Positions 40,101-53,509 are shown, counted from the first letter of the stretch. The stretch is DNA of 64,000 nt from Annona cherimola (GCA_030490835.1 CM059971.1:123536564-123600563), one strand, 5' to 3'. Numbers and translations are program-made. The notes: generated from the sequence alone by a model not told the origin.

Positions 40101-40985
40101 TAGTGGGGATACCCTCGGAGGGACTTGTTAATTGTTTTGTTTATGGATTCTTTGTAGCAATGAATATACATCTTACATTAAAAAAATATTGAACTACAAT
40201 ATGAAAATTTGTTTTGATTGGAGGCTGAGGTCCGCCACAAAATAAAATCATGTTCTGGTAAATTTATTACAATTAAACTTATTTATTTGAATCAAAGAGT
40301 CTTTGATTCATAATGTTATTACGCATCCTAGAACAGTTAAACATTTAAGATGTATTAAATTTCAATTAAATCAAAAGGTTGTTGGCTTATGATACAAAAA
40401 ACCATAACCCAACCCAAAGACGTATGCACAAGCTCTTGCTAGTATATATTCCATCCGAATGCTTTGTAAGGGAGCTCGAATGGGTTGCAAGTGAGCTCTT
40501 CCTGTCAGAATGTATATACATATGCAGCGTAATTAATGGTGAATACATATATCTTTACCGCGCCTTGATACTCACAGGTGTTTCGAGTTTTTTTTTTTTT
40601 TTCATTTTATCTTTCTTTTATTTTTTATGGGCACATATATATTTAGCTCATATATTAAAATTTACCATATTTATATTTTTTATAATTTCAAAATCAATAG
40701 TTTCACCTCATATAATAAAAAAAGGTAAATTTTAGTATATATAAATATCATACGTGGGCCACATAAAAATAAAAAAAAATTCTCAAAACACGTATATATG
40801 TATCGATGCTTGATGGTCCCAGTCGGTTGACACCTGCAGTGCAGACATTGGGTGTGGTAGGTACGCGCATGGTCCAGCATGGATGTTAAAAATAATAATT
40901 AAAAAAAAAAAAGAAGGAAAGAAATAGCTAGCAGCTGAAAATGAAATGGCAGTTGGAAGACAGCCGCCACGAAGACCAAGGGGTC
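37133..40985. other. Intergenic; one GC-richer block, family A-like remnant
   Basis: 37380-38000 is more balanced in composition, with several catgca motifs and no recognisable open frame; it may be a non-coding transcript or regulatory block. 38590-38800 carries internal words of the family A/B foldbacks. A 10 bp perfect inverted repeat (caggttcaac / gttgaacctg) lies at 39165-39174 and 39211-39220. Confidence 0.35.
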
Positions 40986-41896
40986 TATGATAGGGATGGT
41001 GAATGCTTCGGCGGAATTGGGAAAAGCTGAAAAGGAACGGGATGGAAAATTCCGAGCTACGGAATTGACTCGCGCATTTGCAGGTGCGGGTGCAAATTGT
41101 TGTCGACCGGTGACTCAGCTTCGAATCGATCGTTTTCGCCCGAGTAAAATTAATATGCTTTTGACCCGGTACAGAGATGGATCACAAAATTTGGTTGGAG
41201 TAGATCGACCATATTCCAATCCGAAGAATTTGACCCATCCCGCATATATTAATTTATTAAAAATTATAAGCCTATATTTAAATATATTTATTATTTTCTT
41301 TCAAAATTCTCACTTTTTTAAAACCAACTCTATCAACAATAGAACAATCAATTTATTCAAAAAGTAATATAATAATCAATAAAAAGAATTTGTACATATA
41401 TAACCCTTATGTGTAATTGTACATAAACCTATTTTAATAAATTTATACTATATTTTTAAATGTTTTATTTTTAATTATGTGTTTTTTAATAATTAGTGAA
41501 ATATTGAGCATATAATATTTAAATTTAGTATAGATATATACTTATGTTTGATAGGTTTATAAATTCTTAAAATTATCTTATTTGACCTGTAATAATTAGT
41601 GAAATACTAAAGCATATAATATTTAAATTTAGAATAGATTTATACTTATATTTGATAGATATATAAATTCTTAAAATTATCTTATTTTACTCGTATTTTT
41701 TACCAAACCCGTTATCCAGAAACCGGTTCGATACCAACCCGAAGTTTGTCCCGGAATCTATTAAAAAAAGATTATGGTCAAACCGACCTTATCCCGACCC
41801 GGTATCAAAAGAGGATCAAACTTAATTTTTAAAAAATAGGATCAGGTTTAGGCAAACCTTGACCAGATATGGCCCGCCCCAATTCCTACCCCTAGT
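40986..41896. mobile_element. Possible transposable element rich in 'gacccg' words
   Basis: The left end reads tagggatggtgaat. The right end, on the opposite strand, reads ctaggggtaggaattgggg, similar to a common terminal motif of plant repeats. Within are gacccggtac, gacccatccc and cccgacccggta. Two similar AT-rich segments at about 41495-41590 and 41600-41690 form a direct repeat (tttaaatttag.atagat.tatactta). No target duplication was found. Confidence 0.3.
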
Positions 41897-43455
41897 TCGA
41901 ATACAGCCAGCCGAATCCAAAAGAAAAAGTATTATGATTTGCGTTTTGAAAAGCTCCGCACTGATCATTTGTTTCGTAAATACTGTTAAGAGTAAAGCAA
42001 ATGAAAGCCTCACTGTCATTATTTATATGTAATATAAAAATATATTGTATACAAACAACTTAGAAAGTATTTCTTAATAATTCTGTATTTTATATTATTT
42101 ATATTAATTTTTAATACATATTTGTCATGTCGAAATTATATTATATGCAAATTATATTATTTTGTTTACATCTAAATTATATTATTTACCTTTACAATTG
42201 TTAGTTTTTTCACTATGAAAAAAGAACTGTTAGTTTTTATTTTATTTTATTTTTGAAATCTAAATTTTCTAAGAATACATTATACGTTACTATGTTTTTT
42301 AAATTTAAACTAGAGTATTATTTTTTTTCTTACATGATTTGTTAACAGTTGTATATTCACATGAAATTTTGAGCATGTCATTCTTAATTTAAATAGAAAA
42401 ATTGGCAATGTGAATCAAAATATTGCCCGGTGATTTCACATTAGGTGTATGAGTATAGTTCTGACTTCAAGTTCAGCAGAAAGTAAATTGCTAGAATTAA
42501 AATTAAGGCTTAAATTTTACAATAAGAGTTAAGATTAAATTTGAGTCAACATTACCCCAAAAAAAAACTCAACGAACCACACGATTAGCAACAAAAAAGT
42601 ACCTTCGTCATATACAATGAACATCTTATTGCATATAATGATCACATGCAGACAATGATAGTCTAATTGCATGCAATGATCACATACAATTAACTTTGTT
42701 GTTTGCATTAGATAGTTATTTCTAAGGAAATTTTTTTTCGGTAAGGCACAAAAACTGCCAAATATTTACATAATTACCTTGCAAGTAAGTATATGCCACC
42801 AACTATTAGTAACAGAATAATATTTATAGCAACAAATTTTAATTGTTTTACAATAATAGTGGCGGAAAATCAAATTTCTTCTAATGAAAATCCGAGTTTT
42901 AAGCACTTGAGGTATACTCCTATAATTGCTTGATATGGGACACTTAGCACACGTAAAGACCTCACAACCAATTTATTTTAGAAGAGGCACATGTGGTGTG
43001 TTCTAGAGTGCCAAGCAATTTAAAGGCTGTTTGGATGCACAAAAATAATAGTAAAAGACAACGATAATACACTTTTTAAGGTTAATGATCTTATGAAACC
43101 GTGATCCATGCAACTGATTTATTCTTAATCAAAAATCATATTTTATTAAACCTAAATGAATCATAATATTCTCTATATAGTATATAAAAATTTTCAATAC
43201 TATGATTTTAGTATAATAAATATATATAGATATGTGATCCCATGCAATCGGCTGCATGAGACCCCATGCATCTGGCCGTGGATCCTTTTTTTTATTTTTT
43301 TATTTTTTCATAAATATGTAAAGCTATGTGTATTTAACTTATAAACTAATTTTTACCAATTTTGGATTCTTTTAAGTATTTTTATTTTTAAACACAGTAA
43401 TATTTTCATAATTTTCTTAGTCACCACTCATGTGTGTGTGTATATTTATGGGATT
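41897..43455. other. Intergenic, AT-rich; repeat remnants
   Basis: An agcaac type repeat lies at 42540-42900. A family A-like foldback remnant lies at 43262-43420 (aacttataaactaatttttacc and tttttaaacacagtaatattt). Nothing gene-like is seen. Confidence 0.35.
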
Positions 43456-43801
43456 GCAATCCTGTGCACCTAGCTTCAGTGCGCCCAAGTGCCTTAAATC
43501 CATTTTTTTATAAAAGTGTTAATCTAAGTATACTTAACATGTGTATCAATTTTTACCATTTTTTGAGTATTTTAGATATTTATTTTTTATTTTTGAAAAT
43601 CAATGGCATTTTAGTAATTTTAAATTACCTAAAATGCTAATGATTTTCAAAAATCAAAAATAAATATCTAAAATACTCTACAAATGATAAAAAAAATTGA
43701 TACACATGTTCAATATACTTAAATTAACACTTATATAAAAATATATAAAAATATATAAAAAATAAGTTAATGCACCCGGGTGCACTAAAGCTAAGTGCAC
43801 C
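43456..43801. mobile_element. Palindromic foldback element of family B
   Basis: The left terminus gtgcacctagcttcagtgcg matches the inverse of the right terminus (gcacccgggtgcactaaagc, then taagtgcac). The arms are complementary about a centre near 43620 (tagtaattttaaattacctaa). It is a relative of 55286-55670. Confidence 0.65.
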
Positions 43802-44276
43802 TCACGATCCATGTATATGAATGAATATGATAAAAAATTTAGATTTTTAAAAATTTATTTTAAAATAAAAAATCATCAGCAACCGACTATATTGAATCAT
43901 TGCCTAAGAACATTACCCATCTCTGATTATTGCTGACAATATGTTTTATGCTGTTGGTGTCATTCCTTTTACCATTTTCTTTCATGTAATTTCTATTTTT
44001 GTCATTAATTCCATCCAACCTAATAACTGAGATATCTCACCATCAAAAATAATAATAATAATAACTGATATATCTCTCGAGACTATAATCGATGAAAAGC
44101 AAATTTTATTGAGTAATTGCCACGTACGTGAAACTTATTGCCACCTTAATATTTGAAATTTGACCATACCTGAGTGGTGTCTCCACTTTCCAAGGCATGT
44201 CAAGTGAGAGTTGCGACACGTTTACAGACCTAGCTAGGAGGACGGCCCACGTGTGGAAGACAGCTTAATATATGGG

Positions 44277-44475
44277 GGGCCCATTTCGGTGGAATGGATC
44301 ATTTTCTTTAATTTTTTTTTACAAAATTGTTAATTTAGATATATTTTAGTTGTATATTAAATTTTACTATTTTTTAAAAATTTAAACATAAGCAATATTG
44401 ACGGATTTAAAATTTTAAAAATAAATATATAAGCATTTCAAAAAAAATACCTATATAAACGGTCAATCACACCGT
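44277..44475. mobile_element. Degenerate family A/B-like foldback remnant
   Basis: Internal words (acaaaattgttaatttagat, aattttactattttttaaa) parallel those of 5624-6020. The termini are poorly preserved. Confidence 0.35.
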
Positions 44476-44639
44476 GTGCACTAATGGGTATCATATATGT
44501 TGAGATATGATTTTTGGATCAACATTTGGTCGTTCGACTAGGTATGTTGAATTTAATAATTCATGAATCATTATTAATTTACCTGGGGAAAGTGGGTCCA
44601 TCTTAAGAACATAAATTAATTTTTCCTAGAGATACATAT

Positions 44640-44970
44640 ATATAATTCGTCAAAATGAGTCCCACATGATGATAAAATCATAAACTATTCTACCCATTTA
44701 TATTTAGAATAATGTATGTTATTACCGTATTAATTTTTCATCTTAATCAGATATGTGTACGGACTCCTTCTGAAAATGGTACAAATTCAATATAATAAAA
44801 TAATTTGATATAAATAACAACTTTAAAGTAGTTTTTTCAATATGTAAACTATTTGCTATAAAATTTATATAGATAAATGATTGTATAAAATTTCATTACA
44901 TTTTAATATGTGTGGTATTCATTTTTAGCACATGTACCGCTGTTCCAGTGCAATGGCGCTGCACTGGAAC
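44640..44970. mobile_element. Family C (TA)n-flanked element, single arm
   Basis: It runs from gtcccacatgatgataaaat to ctgcactggaacagctccc and corresponds to the right arm of 12211-12931. It is flanked by tacatatatataatt and atatatatgg. It carries ctgaaaatggtacaaattca and aaaataatttgatataaat. Confidence 0.6.
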
Positions 44971-45863
44971 AGCTCCCATATATATGGAAACACACACATA
45001 TATATGTATGTGTGTGATGTGTGTGATTATAAATCCACAAGTCCCTCGCTCGCATGTGTGGTTGTACGATCGACTGGTGCTCTTTCTGGGGCCTTCTCAT
45101 CATTGAATCACGACTCTAGCTCTTTAGAAGTATTGGCTTAGGCTCTATTTCAAAATGCTTATTATTATAAACTAGAAAGGCATCATCACACTTATGGTGG
45201 TACCGCATATGGATGCCTTCAGTTATCTGCGGCTTAGATATATGCAAGCTTGCACTAAATCTCTCGAACTTAATTGCATGGACTATAATATTTATAACTA
45301 GCTAGCTATGATGGTGGCCCCGTATATGTGATGGCATGGAAAACCCCTTTTGTGAATATATGATTTCTAATGATTAATATGCAACATGCATGAGATTATG
45401 CACAATATATATATATAGATGGAATGGACCGAGTACTATGCATGTTGTAGAAAATTTATTGGCATCGTATGGATGATAATTGAAACTCGAAAACCAAGTT
45501 TGTTCAATTCAAATCAAGTATTTACATTAACCTCATTCGATAATTGTAAAATCAGCCTAATTAAAATTCTATATTTATATGCCAATTTCAAAGTTATTAA
45601 TACACATCTGTACTATGAGATTATTTCTTTTTTTATTGATATACTTTACATCACATATTTACTTGTATTATAATCAAGCTCTAAAACAATTCTCACAAAT
45701 TTTTTAAAAAAGATATCATAAGCTCCCAAAGAGAAGACTACAAGCTCTCAAATGTCAACCACAAGACCACATATTCCCAAATACTAATAGGGAGACCGAG
45801 TTTCCATGCCCAATATATCTTATTGTAAGAGGCACTGCCTAGCACAAGCGATTATGAAATATT

Positions 45864-46230
45864 AGGTAATTTGCAAATACACCCATTCAATTTGACCATA
45901 ATTATAAATATATCCACATATTTTTAGAAATTACAAATTATCCTCACATATACTGACGTCATTATGATGTCATTACTATATTGTCACAGCGTGAGTATAT
46001 TTGCAAAAGTTTGCAAACTTGGTGGTATATTTGCAATTTCAAAAATTAAGCAAGTATATTTAATGCTTGCAAATATACGCATGTCAGATAATGCAATAAC
46101 AACGTCATAACAGCATGAATATATTTGCAATTCTGGTCAAACTATACGGAGGTAATTTGCAATTTTTAAAATTATATAGGTATATTTGCAATTTTAGTCA
46201 AACTATGTGGGCATATTTGTAAATTATCCT
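45864..46230. mobile_element. hAT-like MITE with an 8 bp target-site duplication
   Basis: The terminal inverted repeats are aggtaatttgcaaatac on the left and tatttgtaaattatcct on the right. Flanking gaaatatt occurs at 45856-45863 and at 46231-46238. The interior repeats tatttgcaatttt-type words in both orientations and has no coding capacity. An 8 bp duplication is typical of hAT elements. Confidence 0.7.
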
Positions 46231-47100
46231 GAAATATTATTTCTATGTAAATAAATATTGCTATAAATTATTATAATATTTTAATGTATATGTTTATGGA
46301 TCAAAGTAATTTTAATGTTTTACCAAGATTACTTTTTATTTTTATTACACTAAAAAAACTCTATTTTAGTCACGAATTTTTAAAAGCGAATCATTACTAT
46401 TATACCCTCATTATGCAATGAACGTATTGCTGTATATAAGGAATTCTTTCTTGTGGCTATAGCAAACAAGGCACAATGTATTTGCGACCTAGTACATAAT
46501 TTTCATGCAAGTGAGCATATATCGTCAAGCATTTGTGACATAATGATGTTTATAGCAATAAAGTAATAAATTTTAACTTTTAATTTGCAAAAACAAATTT
46601 TGGTGTCAAAAAATTGAAAACTCTTACAACAGTAGGAAAGCCCAAAACAAATGATCTTACATAAAATAAAATTTGATTAAATTTTGTTTTTATCATCTAG
46701 ATGGGACAAACGATGTTAATTAAAAAAATAATTACATTAAATTATGAATTCATCATCAAGATGGGGAGGGGTAAGTGAATGTGCTGCTAATTAATGCAAT
46801 CTGTAACACAATAAATTTGTTATCCCATTCGTTTGTTCTCCATAATGGTGAGATAGGGATGGTGGCATGAGCTGGCATTGTCATCAGCAAGCTGCAGCTA
46901 GCATGTGTCTGTAGCTGTGGGGTGGTGTACCCGTAGCTCGCAGCTGAAAGTTTTCCTAGGATGACTCCGGCGTTGGCAGAAACAGCTGTGGTGTTTAATT
47001 GACACCCGACGATATCGACATCACAATCTTCTCACTGTTGCTTGGCTTGGCTATATATGTGAGTGGTGAATCATTCTTTCATGCGTAACATGGGCAATAA
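46231..47100. other. Intergenic, mostly AT-rich
   Basis: An agcaac type repeat lies at 46344-46620. 46840-47050 is less AT-rich, with gctgcagctagc and similar words, but has no open frame worth calling. Confidence 0.35.
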
Positions 47101-47336
47101 TCGATAACCTAATGAACTGTCGGATCCATTGCACCTGTGTCATGGTTGATAGTAATACCACTGCTTTTGATCTGGAGCTCGATAACCTAATGAACTGTCG
47201 GATCCATTGCACCTGTGACATGGTTGATAGTAATACCACTGCTTTTGATCTGGAGCTCGATAACCTAATGAACTGTCGGATCCATTGCACCTGTGACATG
47301 GTTGATAGTAATACCACTGCTTTTGATCTGGAGCTT
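47101..47336. repeat. Tandem repeat, three copies of a 78 bp unit
   Basis: Units start at 47101, 47179 and 47257 (tcgataacctaatgaactgt). Copies are almost identical: copy 1 has ctgtgtcatgg where copies 2 and 3 have ctgtgacatgg, and the last copy ends gagctt rather than gagctc. Because 78 is a multiple of three, open frames run through it on both strands; they are not evidence of a gene. Confidence 0.9.
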
Positions 47337-47435
47337 GAACATATATGATGACACTGGCCTGCACTAAGAACTGCAGTAATACTGTTGCAGTTATATGTAT
47401 CAGCATGTGTGTGTGTATATATATATATATATAGG

Positions 47436-47783
47436 AATATATTCTTGTGCAGCATTGCTGAAATGGGCCCCACATGATCATGAAATCATGATCTACTCCA
47501 CTCATTATATTTAGAATAATGTATTTTATTATCATACCAATTTTCATCCCAATCAGATATGTATATGGCCCCCTCTGAAAATGGTATAAATCCAACGTAA
47601 TAAAATAGTTTGATGTGAATAACAACTTTAAAGTATCTGATTTGGATGAAAATTGGTATGATAATAGAATACGTTATTCTAAATACAATTTGTAGAGTAG
47701 ATCATGATTTCATGATCATGTGGGGCCCATTTTTGAGCTACTACACCGCTGTTCCAGTGCAGTGACGCTGCACCGGAACAGCT

Positions 47784-47784
<1 letters not shown>
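47436..47784. mobile_element. Family C element, inverted half-copies
   Basis: It begins ttgtgcagcattgctgaaat and ends gctgcaccggaacagctc. At about 47636 the right-arm sequence switches to the inverted left arm (tctgatttggatgaaaattgg). A TA tract flanks each side (47417-47432 and 47786-47822). Confidence 0.6.

Positions 47785-47785
<1 letters not shown>

Positions 47786-47822
<37 letters not shown>
47786..47822. repeat. (TA)n microsatellite
   Basis: This is an uninterrupted run of about 37 bp of alternating T and A between two family C elements. Confidence 0.95.
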
Positions 47823-47826
<4 letters not shown>

Positions 47827-48175
47827 ACCATTCACATGTAGTCTTTTATAAAATAGGCCTCACACATATTGTGATGTAATAAAACTTTATACAATCATTT
47901 ATCCATATAAAAAAATGCTTTAGATGATTTGGATGTTAAAAATATTACTTTAAACTTGATATTTACATTAAACTATTTTATTGTATTGGTTTTGCACCAT
48001 TTTAAGATAGGTACCACAAACATGTTAGATTTGGATGAAAATTAATATACTAATAAAGTAAACAATTCTAAATACAATGAGTGAGGTGAATTTTTCATTC
48101 ATGATGATGTGGAGCCCACAGTGCATGGACTACACGGTGCAGTCACATGCACGGTTATATTTTCATATATATATA
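47823..48175. mobile_element. Family C element
   Basis: It contains atacaatcatttatccatat, tagatgatttggatgttaaaa, gatttggatgaaaatta and tctaaatacaatgagtg. The ends are degenerate, and it is bounded by (TA)n tracts on both sides. Confidence 0.5.
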
Positions 48176-48180
48176 TAAAT

Positions 48181-48536
48181 GCTTAGCCTAAGTTAAGCAA
48201 ATCACTATATAGTTAAGGCAAAATTTATATTTTTTTACATATATGCTTTAATGTTATAAAAATGTTAATTTATGTATATTTCATTTATAAAATAAGGATT
48301 ATCATTTTTTAAAATGTGTATATGTATATATTCTTGTATTTTAAAACATAGTAATATTTTAGCCCTTTTTAATACTGAAAATAAAGAAAATAATCCTATG
48401 TTTTAAAATCTTAAAAATATATGCATATATTAAAATAATAAAAGTTAATTTATAGATTAAATATATCTAGATAATAATTCTATAAAAAATTTAAAAAAAT
48501 AGGTCTTTGGTGAGCTAAGTAACCCATTACTTAGCA
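48181..48536. mobile_element. Foldback element with a third type of terminus (gcttagcc)
   Basis: The ends are gcttagcctaagttaagc and, inverted on the right, gctaagtaatgggttacttagc. The central arms (tatttcatttataaaataagg, ttttaaaacatag) resemble families A and B. The palindrome is imperfect. Confidence 0.5.
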
Positions 48537-50860
48537 GAGTGATACTTTAATGCAATTGGTTATAAGTTACAATCACTTAATTTTTTATTTTTCTTAACAT
48601 CTAACCCATTTATTGTATTTAAAACTATTTATTTAGCCTATACACAAAAGATTAAGTGAACAATAATCTCAAAAATATAATTGTAAATAATCTCATGCAT
48701 TTACTATTGTTCTAAGTTATATATAATTCTAAATAATATGATTTTTCATGCCATTGAAAATATCAATGGATTACAGAATGCAAGATACCTTGAATTTAAA
48801 ATAAAACGGTAAAACAATTGGTTGTATCGAACAATTTCTCGTATGTATATATGCTAGTAGAATGTTCTGATGTGGGCCCCATTTTGATGATTTATGTTAA
48901 TTCAATCTAATAATTACATTCAACACAATTCATTTTAGCAAAAATATTAAAAATCATAACAACTAGAGCTGTGTGGGCCATATTTTCTAAAAATGTGTAA
49001 AGAATTGTATAAATTTAGAAAATTACTTCAATGCATTGGAATTTTAGAACGTTATAAAATCATATACAATTATTATTTTAGATGGGGTAAATATTCTAGA
49101 TGATTTAGATATGAAATTGGAACCTCGTGGGTACTTAGAATAAACAAGTAAATTTTTAATTACTCTTAAGTGATTCTTAATTTTAGGAATAATGCAAGTT
49201 ATAAATTGCGATAATTTTTATTCTTTTAAGCAAATACATAATAGTAAAACTATCAGATAGATTTAATTTGGGAAAATTATAAGATGGGGATAAATTGTAT
49301 ATACTAATCCACTTTAGGAGAGCAGGAAGAATTTTTATATTTTATAATTTCAAAAATCAATAGTTTTCACTCCCATGTTGGAATCATAAATAAATGCTTG
49401 TGAAGAAACATAGTAAATGACTTAGTTCAAACATTATTTATTTATTTTTCTCAAAAAAGCAAAAAAGAGTAAGCATGCGGCTCCACGTTTACCATGAGGG
49501 CTGGGCCATCTGCTTTAGCTTTTGGGACTGCACGATTCATACGGTTGGAACTGTAGAACTGAGAAGGGAAGTCGATCGATGATCAAAATTTGTAATACAT
49601 TCGCATTGATCTGTCAAAGAGAAAGTCAGAAATGGAAGTGAAGATATCTAATCATTGTACTTTTGGCATTTTTTTTGTTAAAAGTCCCGATCTTGAAGAT
49701 GAATGGTGTGGATGAGTGGAAGAGGTGGTAAAAGAGGGGACAAATGGGGGAGAGTGATATATATAGAGGATGGAGGTGTGGAAGACAGCACCAAAGTGCA
49801 AAGTGACTTTCCAGGACACTTTTCTCAATTAAGGAAACCAACTGGGATATAATCTAAGCCGTTTTGCTTCCAATCATAATTGATGGGGACCATTGGTCAA
49901 CCCAACCGCAAGTTAGGCCTGATGAGAAAAGGGGATGCGAACAGTAGTTGAGCCTGGATTTTGGATGTCATTTGGGAAATAATATTTTTTCTAAGGGGAT
50001 ACCTTGTAAAAATAGACTATATTTTAAAAAAAAAAAAAAAACTTTAGAGGAAATTTTTTTAATTTTAAAAAATCTTAGTTAGTCCACAACTGAATGCGAA
50101 CAAAAGAGAAGTGGGAAAAGTAAGTGAGAAGTGAAGATAAATGAGTTAAATTTTAGAAGATTGATTTAGGAAATTTATTTTTTAGTCGATTTTCACACTA
50201 AGAAAATTTGATTTTTAGCAACTTAAATTTTCTTCCTAAAAATTAAAATTTTGTTACTAAAAATAACCTCAGTTACCAATAATTTATCACATATGTCAAA
50301 TAATAATCACTCGAAGAAATTTAATTGTCAATAGTTCATGATTTTTGTGTTTAAGCATCAATAAATGTAAGGGAATTGTTCTTTGCTCATAAAAGCATCA
50401 CTGTAAGTAAGAAAAATTTTCCTTAATAGTAAAAACATCGTCGTAAGGAAAATATTTCTTACGTATGCATTTTCTTTGCTAATAAACAATTTTTTATTGC
50501 TAACAGAAGTCGCAAAAAGTATATTTTCTTGTAATATTACTGTGCACTAATGAAATTGTTATATTTGAAAAATGAATAATCATGTGTGGTATTTAAAAAC
50601 ATGGGGATATTTGTACAATATGAGCATAAGTTGCTGTCTGTCATTTTTCAGCAGAGTGGAAAAAACCTTTCCAGCTTCTCCTATTTGTGGAAATACATGG
50701 GTTGGGCCCTACTAAGCTAATTTTGGAAATCTAAGCCATTCATCTTACTTAAAATGATGTTTTACATATTCTAAATAAAACGACATTTTTCCAAACTCGA
50801 CATTCATTCGGCAAACTCGATGCAGAAGTTTTAACAGTGTATATAGTATAAGATAATTTT
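48537..50860. other. Intergenic, AT-rich
   Basis: A possible family C remnant lies at about 48850-49130, an A-run near 50027-50041, and an agcaac type repeat at 50200-50540. 49480-49950 is less AT-rich, without a recognisable gene. Confidence 0.35.
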
Positions 50861-50864
50861 AATT

Positions 50865-51368
50865 TATGATATATAAGAATTTTTACAGTTCTGCTGCCAT
50901 CTTCTAACCCGCCTTCTTAGCTTGTCCATGGACAAAAAAGCCAGCGGGCAATTAATTAAGCGGATGGAACTTTGTGAAAACAACCACCTGATACAAAAAG
51001 AACCTTTGCTGTGCAGTGAAGTTGCACTGATTATAATCAATGCATTTGGCTCAAAATAGACTCCCAATGTACTTAAATGTATTGATATTTTATACAACAT
51101 TTATACATATATAAATTTTATAACAAATGATTTACACGTTGAAAAATAATTTTAAGTTGTTATTTACATCAAATTATTTTATTACGTTATACCATTTTCA
51201 GATGAGGTCCATACACATATCCAATTGGGATGAAAAATTGCATGGTAATAGAATACATAATTTTAAATACAATAGGTAGAGTAAATTATAATTTTATGAT
51301 CATATGGGGCCTATTTTGAAGTAACTACACCATAATTATGATGCAAAGAAGCTGCACTTTAAATATTT
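50865..51368. mobile_element. Family C element, diverged
   Basis: It carries gcagtgaagttgcactga, then atttatacatatataaattttata, aaattattttattacgtta, gatgaggtccatacacatatcc and ctaaatac-like words. It ends before cttatatatatatata at 51369. Confidence 0.45.
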
Positions 51369-51389
51369 CTTATATATATATATAGGGGC

Positions 51390-52990
51390 TCCGGGTTACA
51401 TAGACGCGATCCCATGTAACCTTCTTAAATTTTAAGATATTGATCATTGATAGAAAATTCAATCCATTAATTGTATTTAACATGAGCCACATTTGCTCAA
51501 AATTATGTATATTCATGTGTTAATTATGAAAAATACTTAGATCTATTCGCACATGTATTAAAATGTAACAATACTTTATAAGATCATTTATCTACATATT
51601 ATTGATATTTTAGATGGTTTAGATGCTGAAAAAACTACTTTAAAGTTGATATTTTAATATCGAATCATATTATTATGTCTATTTTACACATTTATAGACG
51701 GGATTCATATACAGTGAAATTAAAAAATAAAAGGGTTTCTAGGATACTAGAAATGATATTAAACACAATGGATAGAGTAGATTTTTCATCAACCATCAAG
51801 ATTTTAAAAATTGAGAGGATTACGAAAAAATGTAGTTTCATAGAAGCGGTACAGTACATATTGAGAGATGGCATATTACATATAGCTCTTGCAGTAACAA
51901 ACATCGCGAAACTTTCAACCAATCTCAATCAAACGGGCGAAGAAAGTCTGATATGGACAGCGTCCTACGTGCCTATGTGTCAACCACTATTGTTCCTATC
52001 AACTGACAATCCACAAACATCCAAGGTACAAATCAGAGGTTAAGTTCATTGCACATGGGCACTAGAGGTTAAGTGTGCCACATTCTTTTTCTGCCCACAT
52101 CGATGATTAAATCAATTTCTTTTCCATTCATTATATTTACATATTTTGTTCTAATATGTTATTGAAAATCATTTTAATCTAATATATTATTTCTCTAACT
52201 ATGTGTATTTGTTTTCGACTCACACGTTTCACATATATATTTTTTAAACTCTATAAGTTTGTCTTCTTTGCATTTTAAACATTTTCATTAATATACGTCA
52301 TCAAATGAACAAAAATTTGTCAGTAGTTGTCATTTAAATTTTTTAATGACAAAGTTGCTCTTAAAAGAGTCAACTCAACTTGGCCACAACAAACATCCCA
52401 CTATCTAAAAGTTTAAATCAACTCATTTTCATTAAGTAAACTATTCGCATATATGAGTCAACTCAACTATGTCATAAAATTATCTTAGACTTTTCATTTG
52501 CAAATAATATTATTAGTTGGATGTTTCAACAACGTGGTTGAAAATGCAAAGAGGACAAAGTTACAGGCTTAAAAAGTAAATATGTAAAATTCATTAATTA
52601 AGATGCAAATATGCGTAGTTAGAGGAACCAAAATGCAGAAATCCTTAACAATACATACTAAAAACTGTATAATCACGTGTAAATTATGAAAAAACTTAGA
52701 TCCATTTATAGATGCATTCAAACGTAATACTAATTAATGAAATCATTTATCCCTATAGAAATTAGAGTATTTAGATGTTGACAATCCAGCTTTGAAACTG
52801 ATATATAAGTCAAAAAAATTAATTGTACTGATTTTTTCACATTTTTCTAATGAGACTCTTGTATATAATTGATTTGTATGAAATTTGATTTCTTAGTTAA
52901 ATAAGCAATTCAAATAAGCGATTCATCATCAAGATGAGCTCAAAATAAGAGTGATACATGAAAATAGTTCTCCTGCAATATGCAGAGAGC
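51390..52990. other. Region of diverged family C remnants
   Basis: 51390-51830 begins ggctccgggttacatagacg next to a TA tract and includes agatggtttagatgctgaaa. 52660-52960 has tagatgttgacaatccagctttgaaactg. A 122-codon open frame at 51675-52043 is built partly from this repeat and is not called. 52080-52640 is AT-rich with nothing recognised. Confidence 0.35.
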
Positions 52991-53175
52991 AACGTTTGTA
53001 CATTTCATCACTGATTTTAGGGCCAATGTAAACATGCGGAAACATTAAACTTGAGCATTATAGAAGAGGGGATATAACCTGTTCACAACTTGATTGGATA
53101 AGGATATGAAATAAAAAAGTATTATTGTGCTGACAATAGAATAAATTGTATAGAAATTAAGAAAATTTGCATGAG

Positions 53176-53308
53176 GTATCCAAGCCTTAGCGTCATTGGT
53201 ATGCATCTTGGGCACTCCCTTGCCCACGTCCCCGGTTCGAGCCTAGGTAACAACGAGTTTGGCTCGGGCATTAAACTGGGACCCCTTCAAAAAAAAAAAA
53301 AAAAAAAG
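53176..53308 (+). mobile_element. SINE (tRNA-derived), intact with 10 bp target-site duplication
   Basis: The body has a pol III A box (tagcgtcattgg) and B box (ggttcgagcct) and ends in an A tail of about 19 nt. The flanking duplication tttgcatgag is exact at 53166-53175 and 53309-53318. The long pure tail and perfect duplication suggest recent insertion. Confidence 0.8.
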
Positions 53309-53509
53309 TTTGCATGAGAAATGAGAGTAGATTGTTACTTTTTAAGGAATGAGAAATTTCACCTCCTCCTCATTTCATCTAAGTTGTGTATAGGTGCATC
53401 ATGTTACTTCCTAGTTAAGATGCAATATAAACTAAATGGAGTCCATTTTGATAATAAAATCAAATTTCACTCCACGTTATACATTTAGCATCATTTATTT
53501 AGCTAGGAT

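Noticed and set aside
47051..47625. Overlapping open frames of 140 and 161 codons
   Set aside because: They are created by the 78 bp triplication, a multiple of three, and adjoining MITE sequence.
53181..53260. Possible functional tRNA gene
   Set aside because: A and B boxes are present, but with a long A tail and target duplication and no cloverleaf; it is a SINE.
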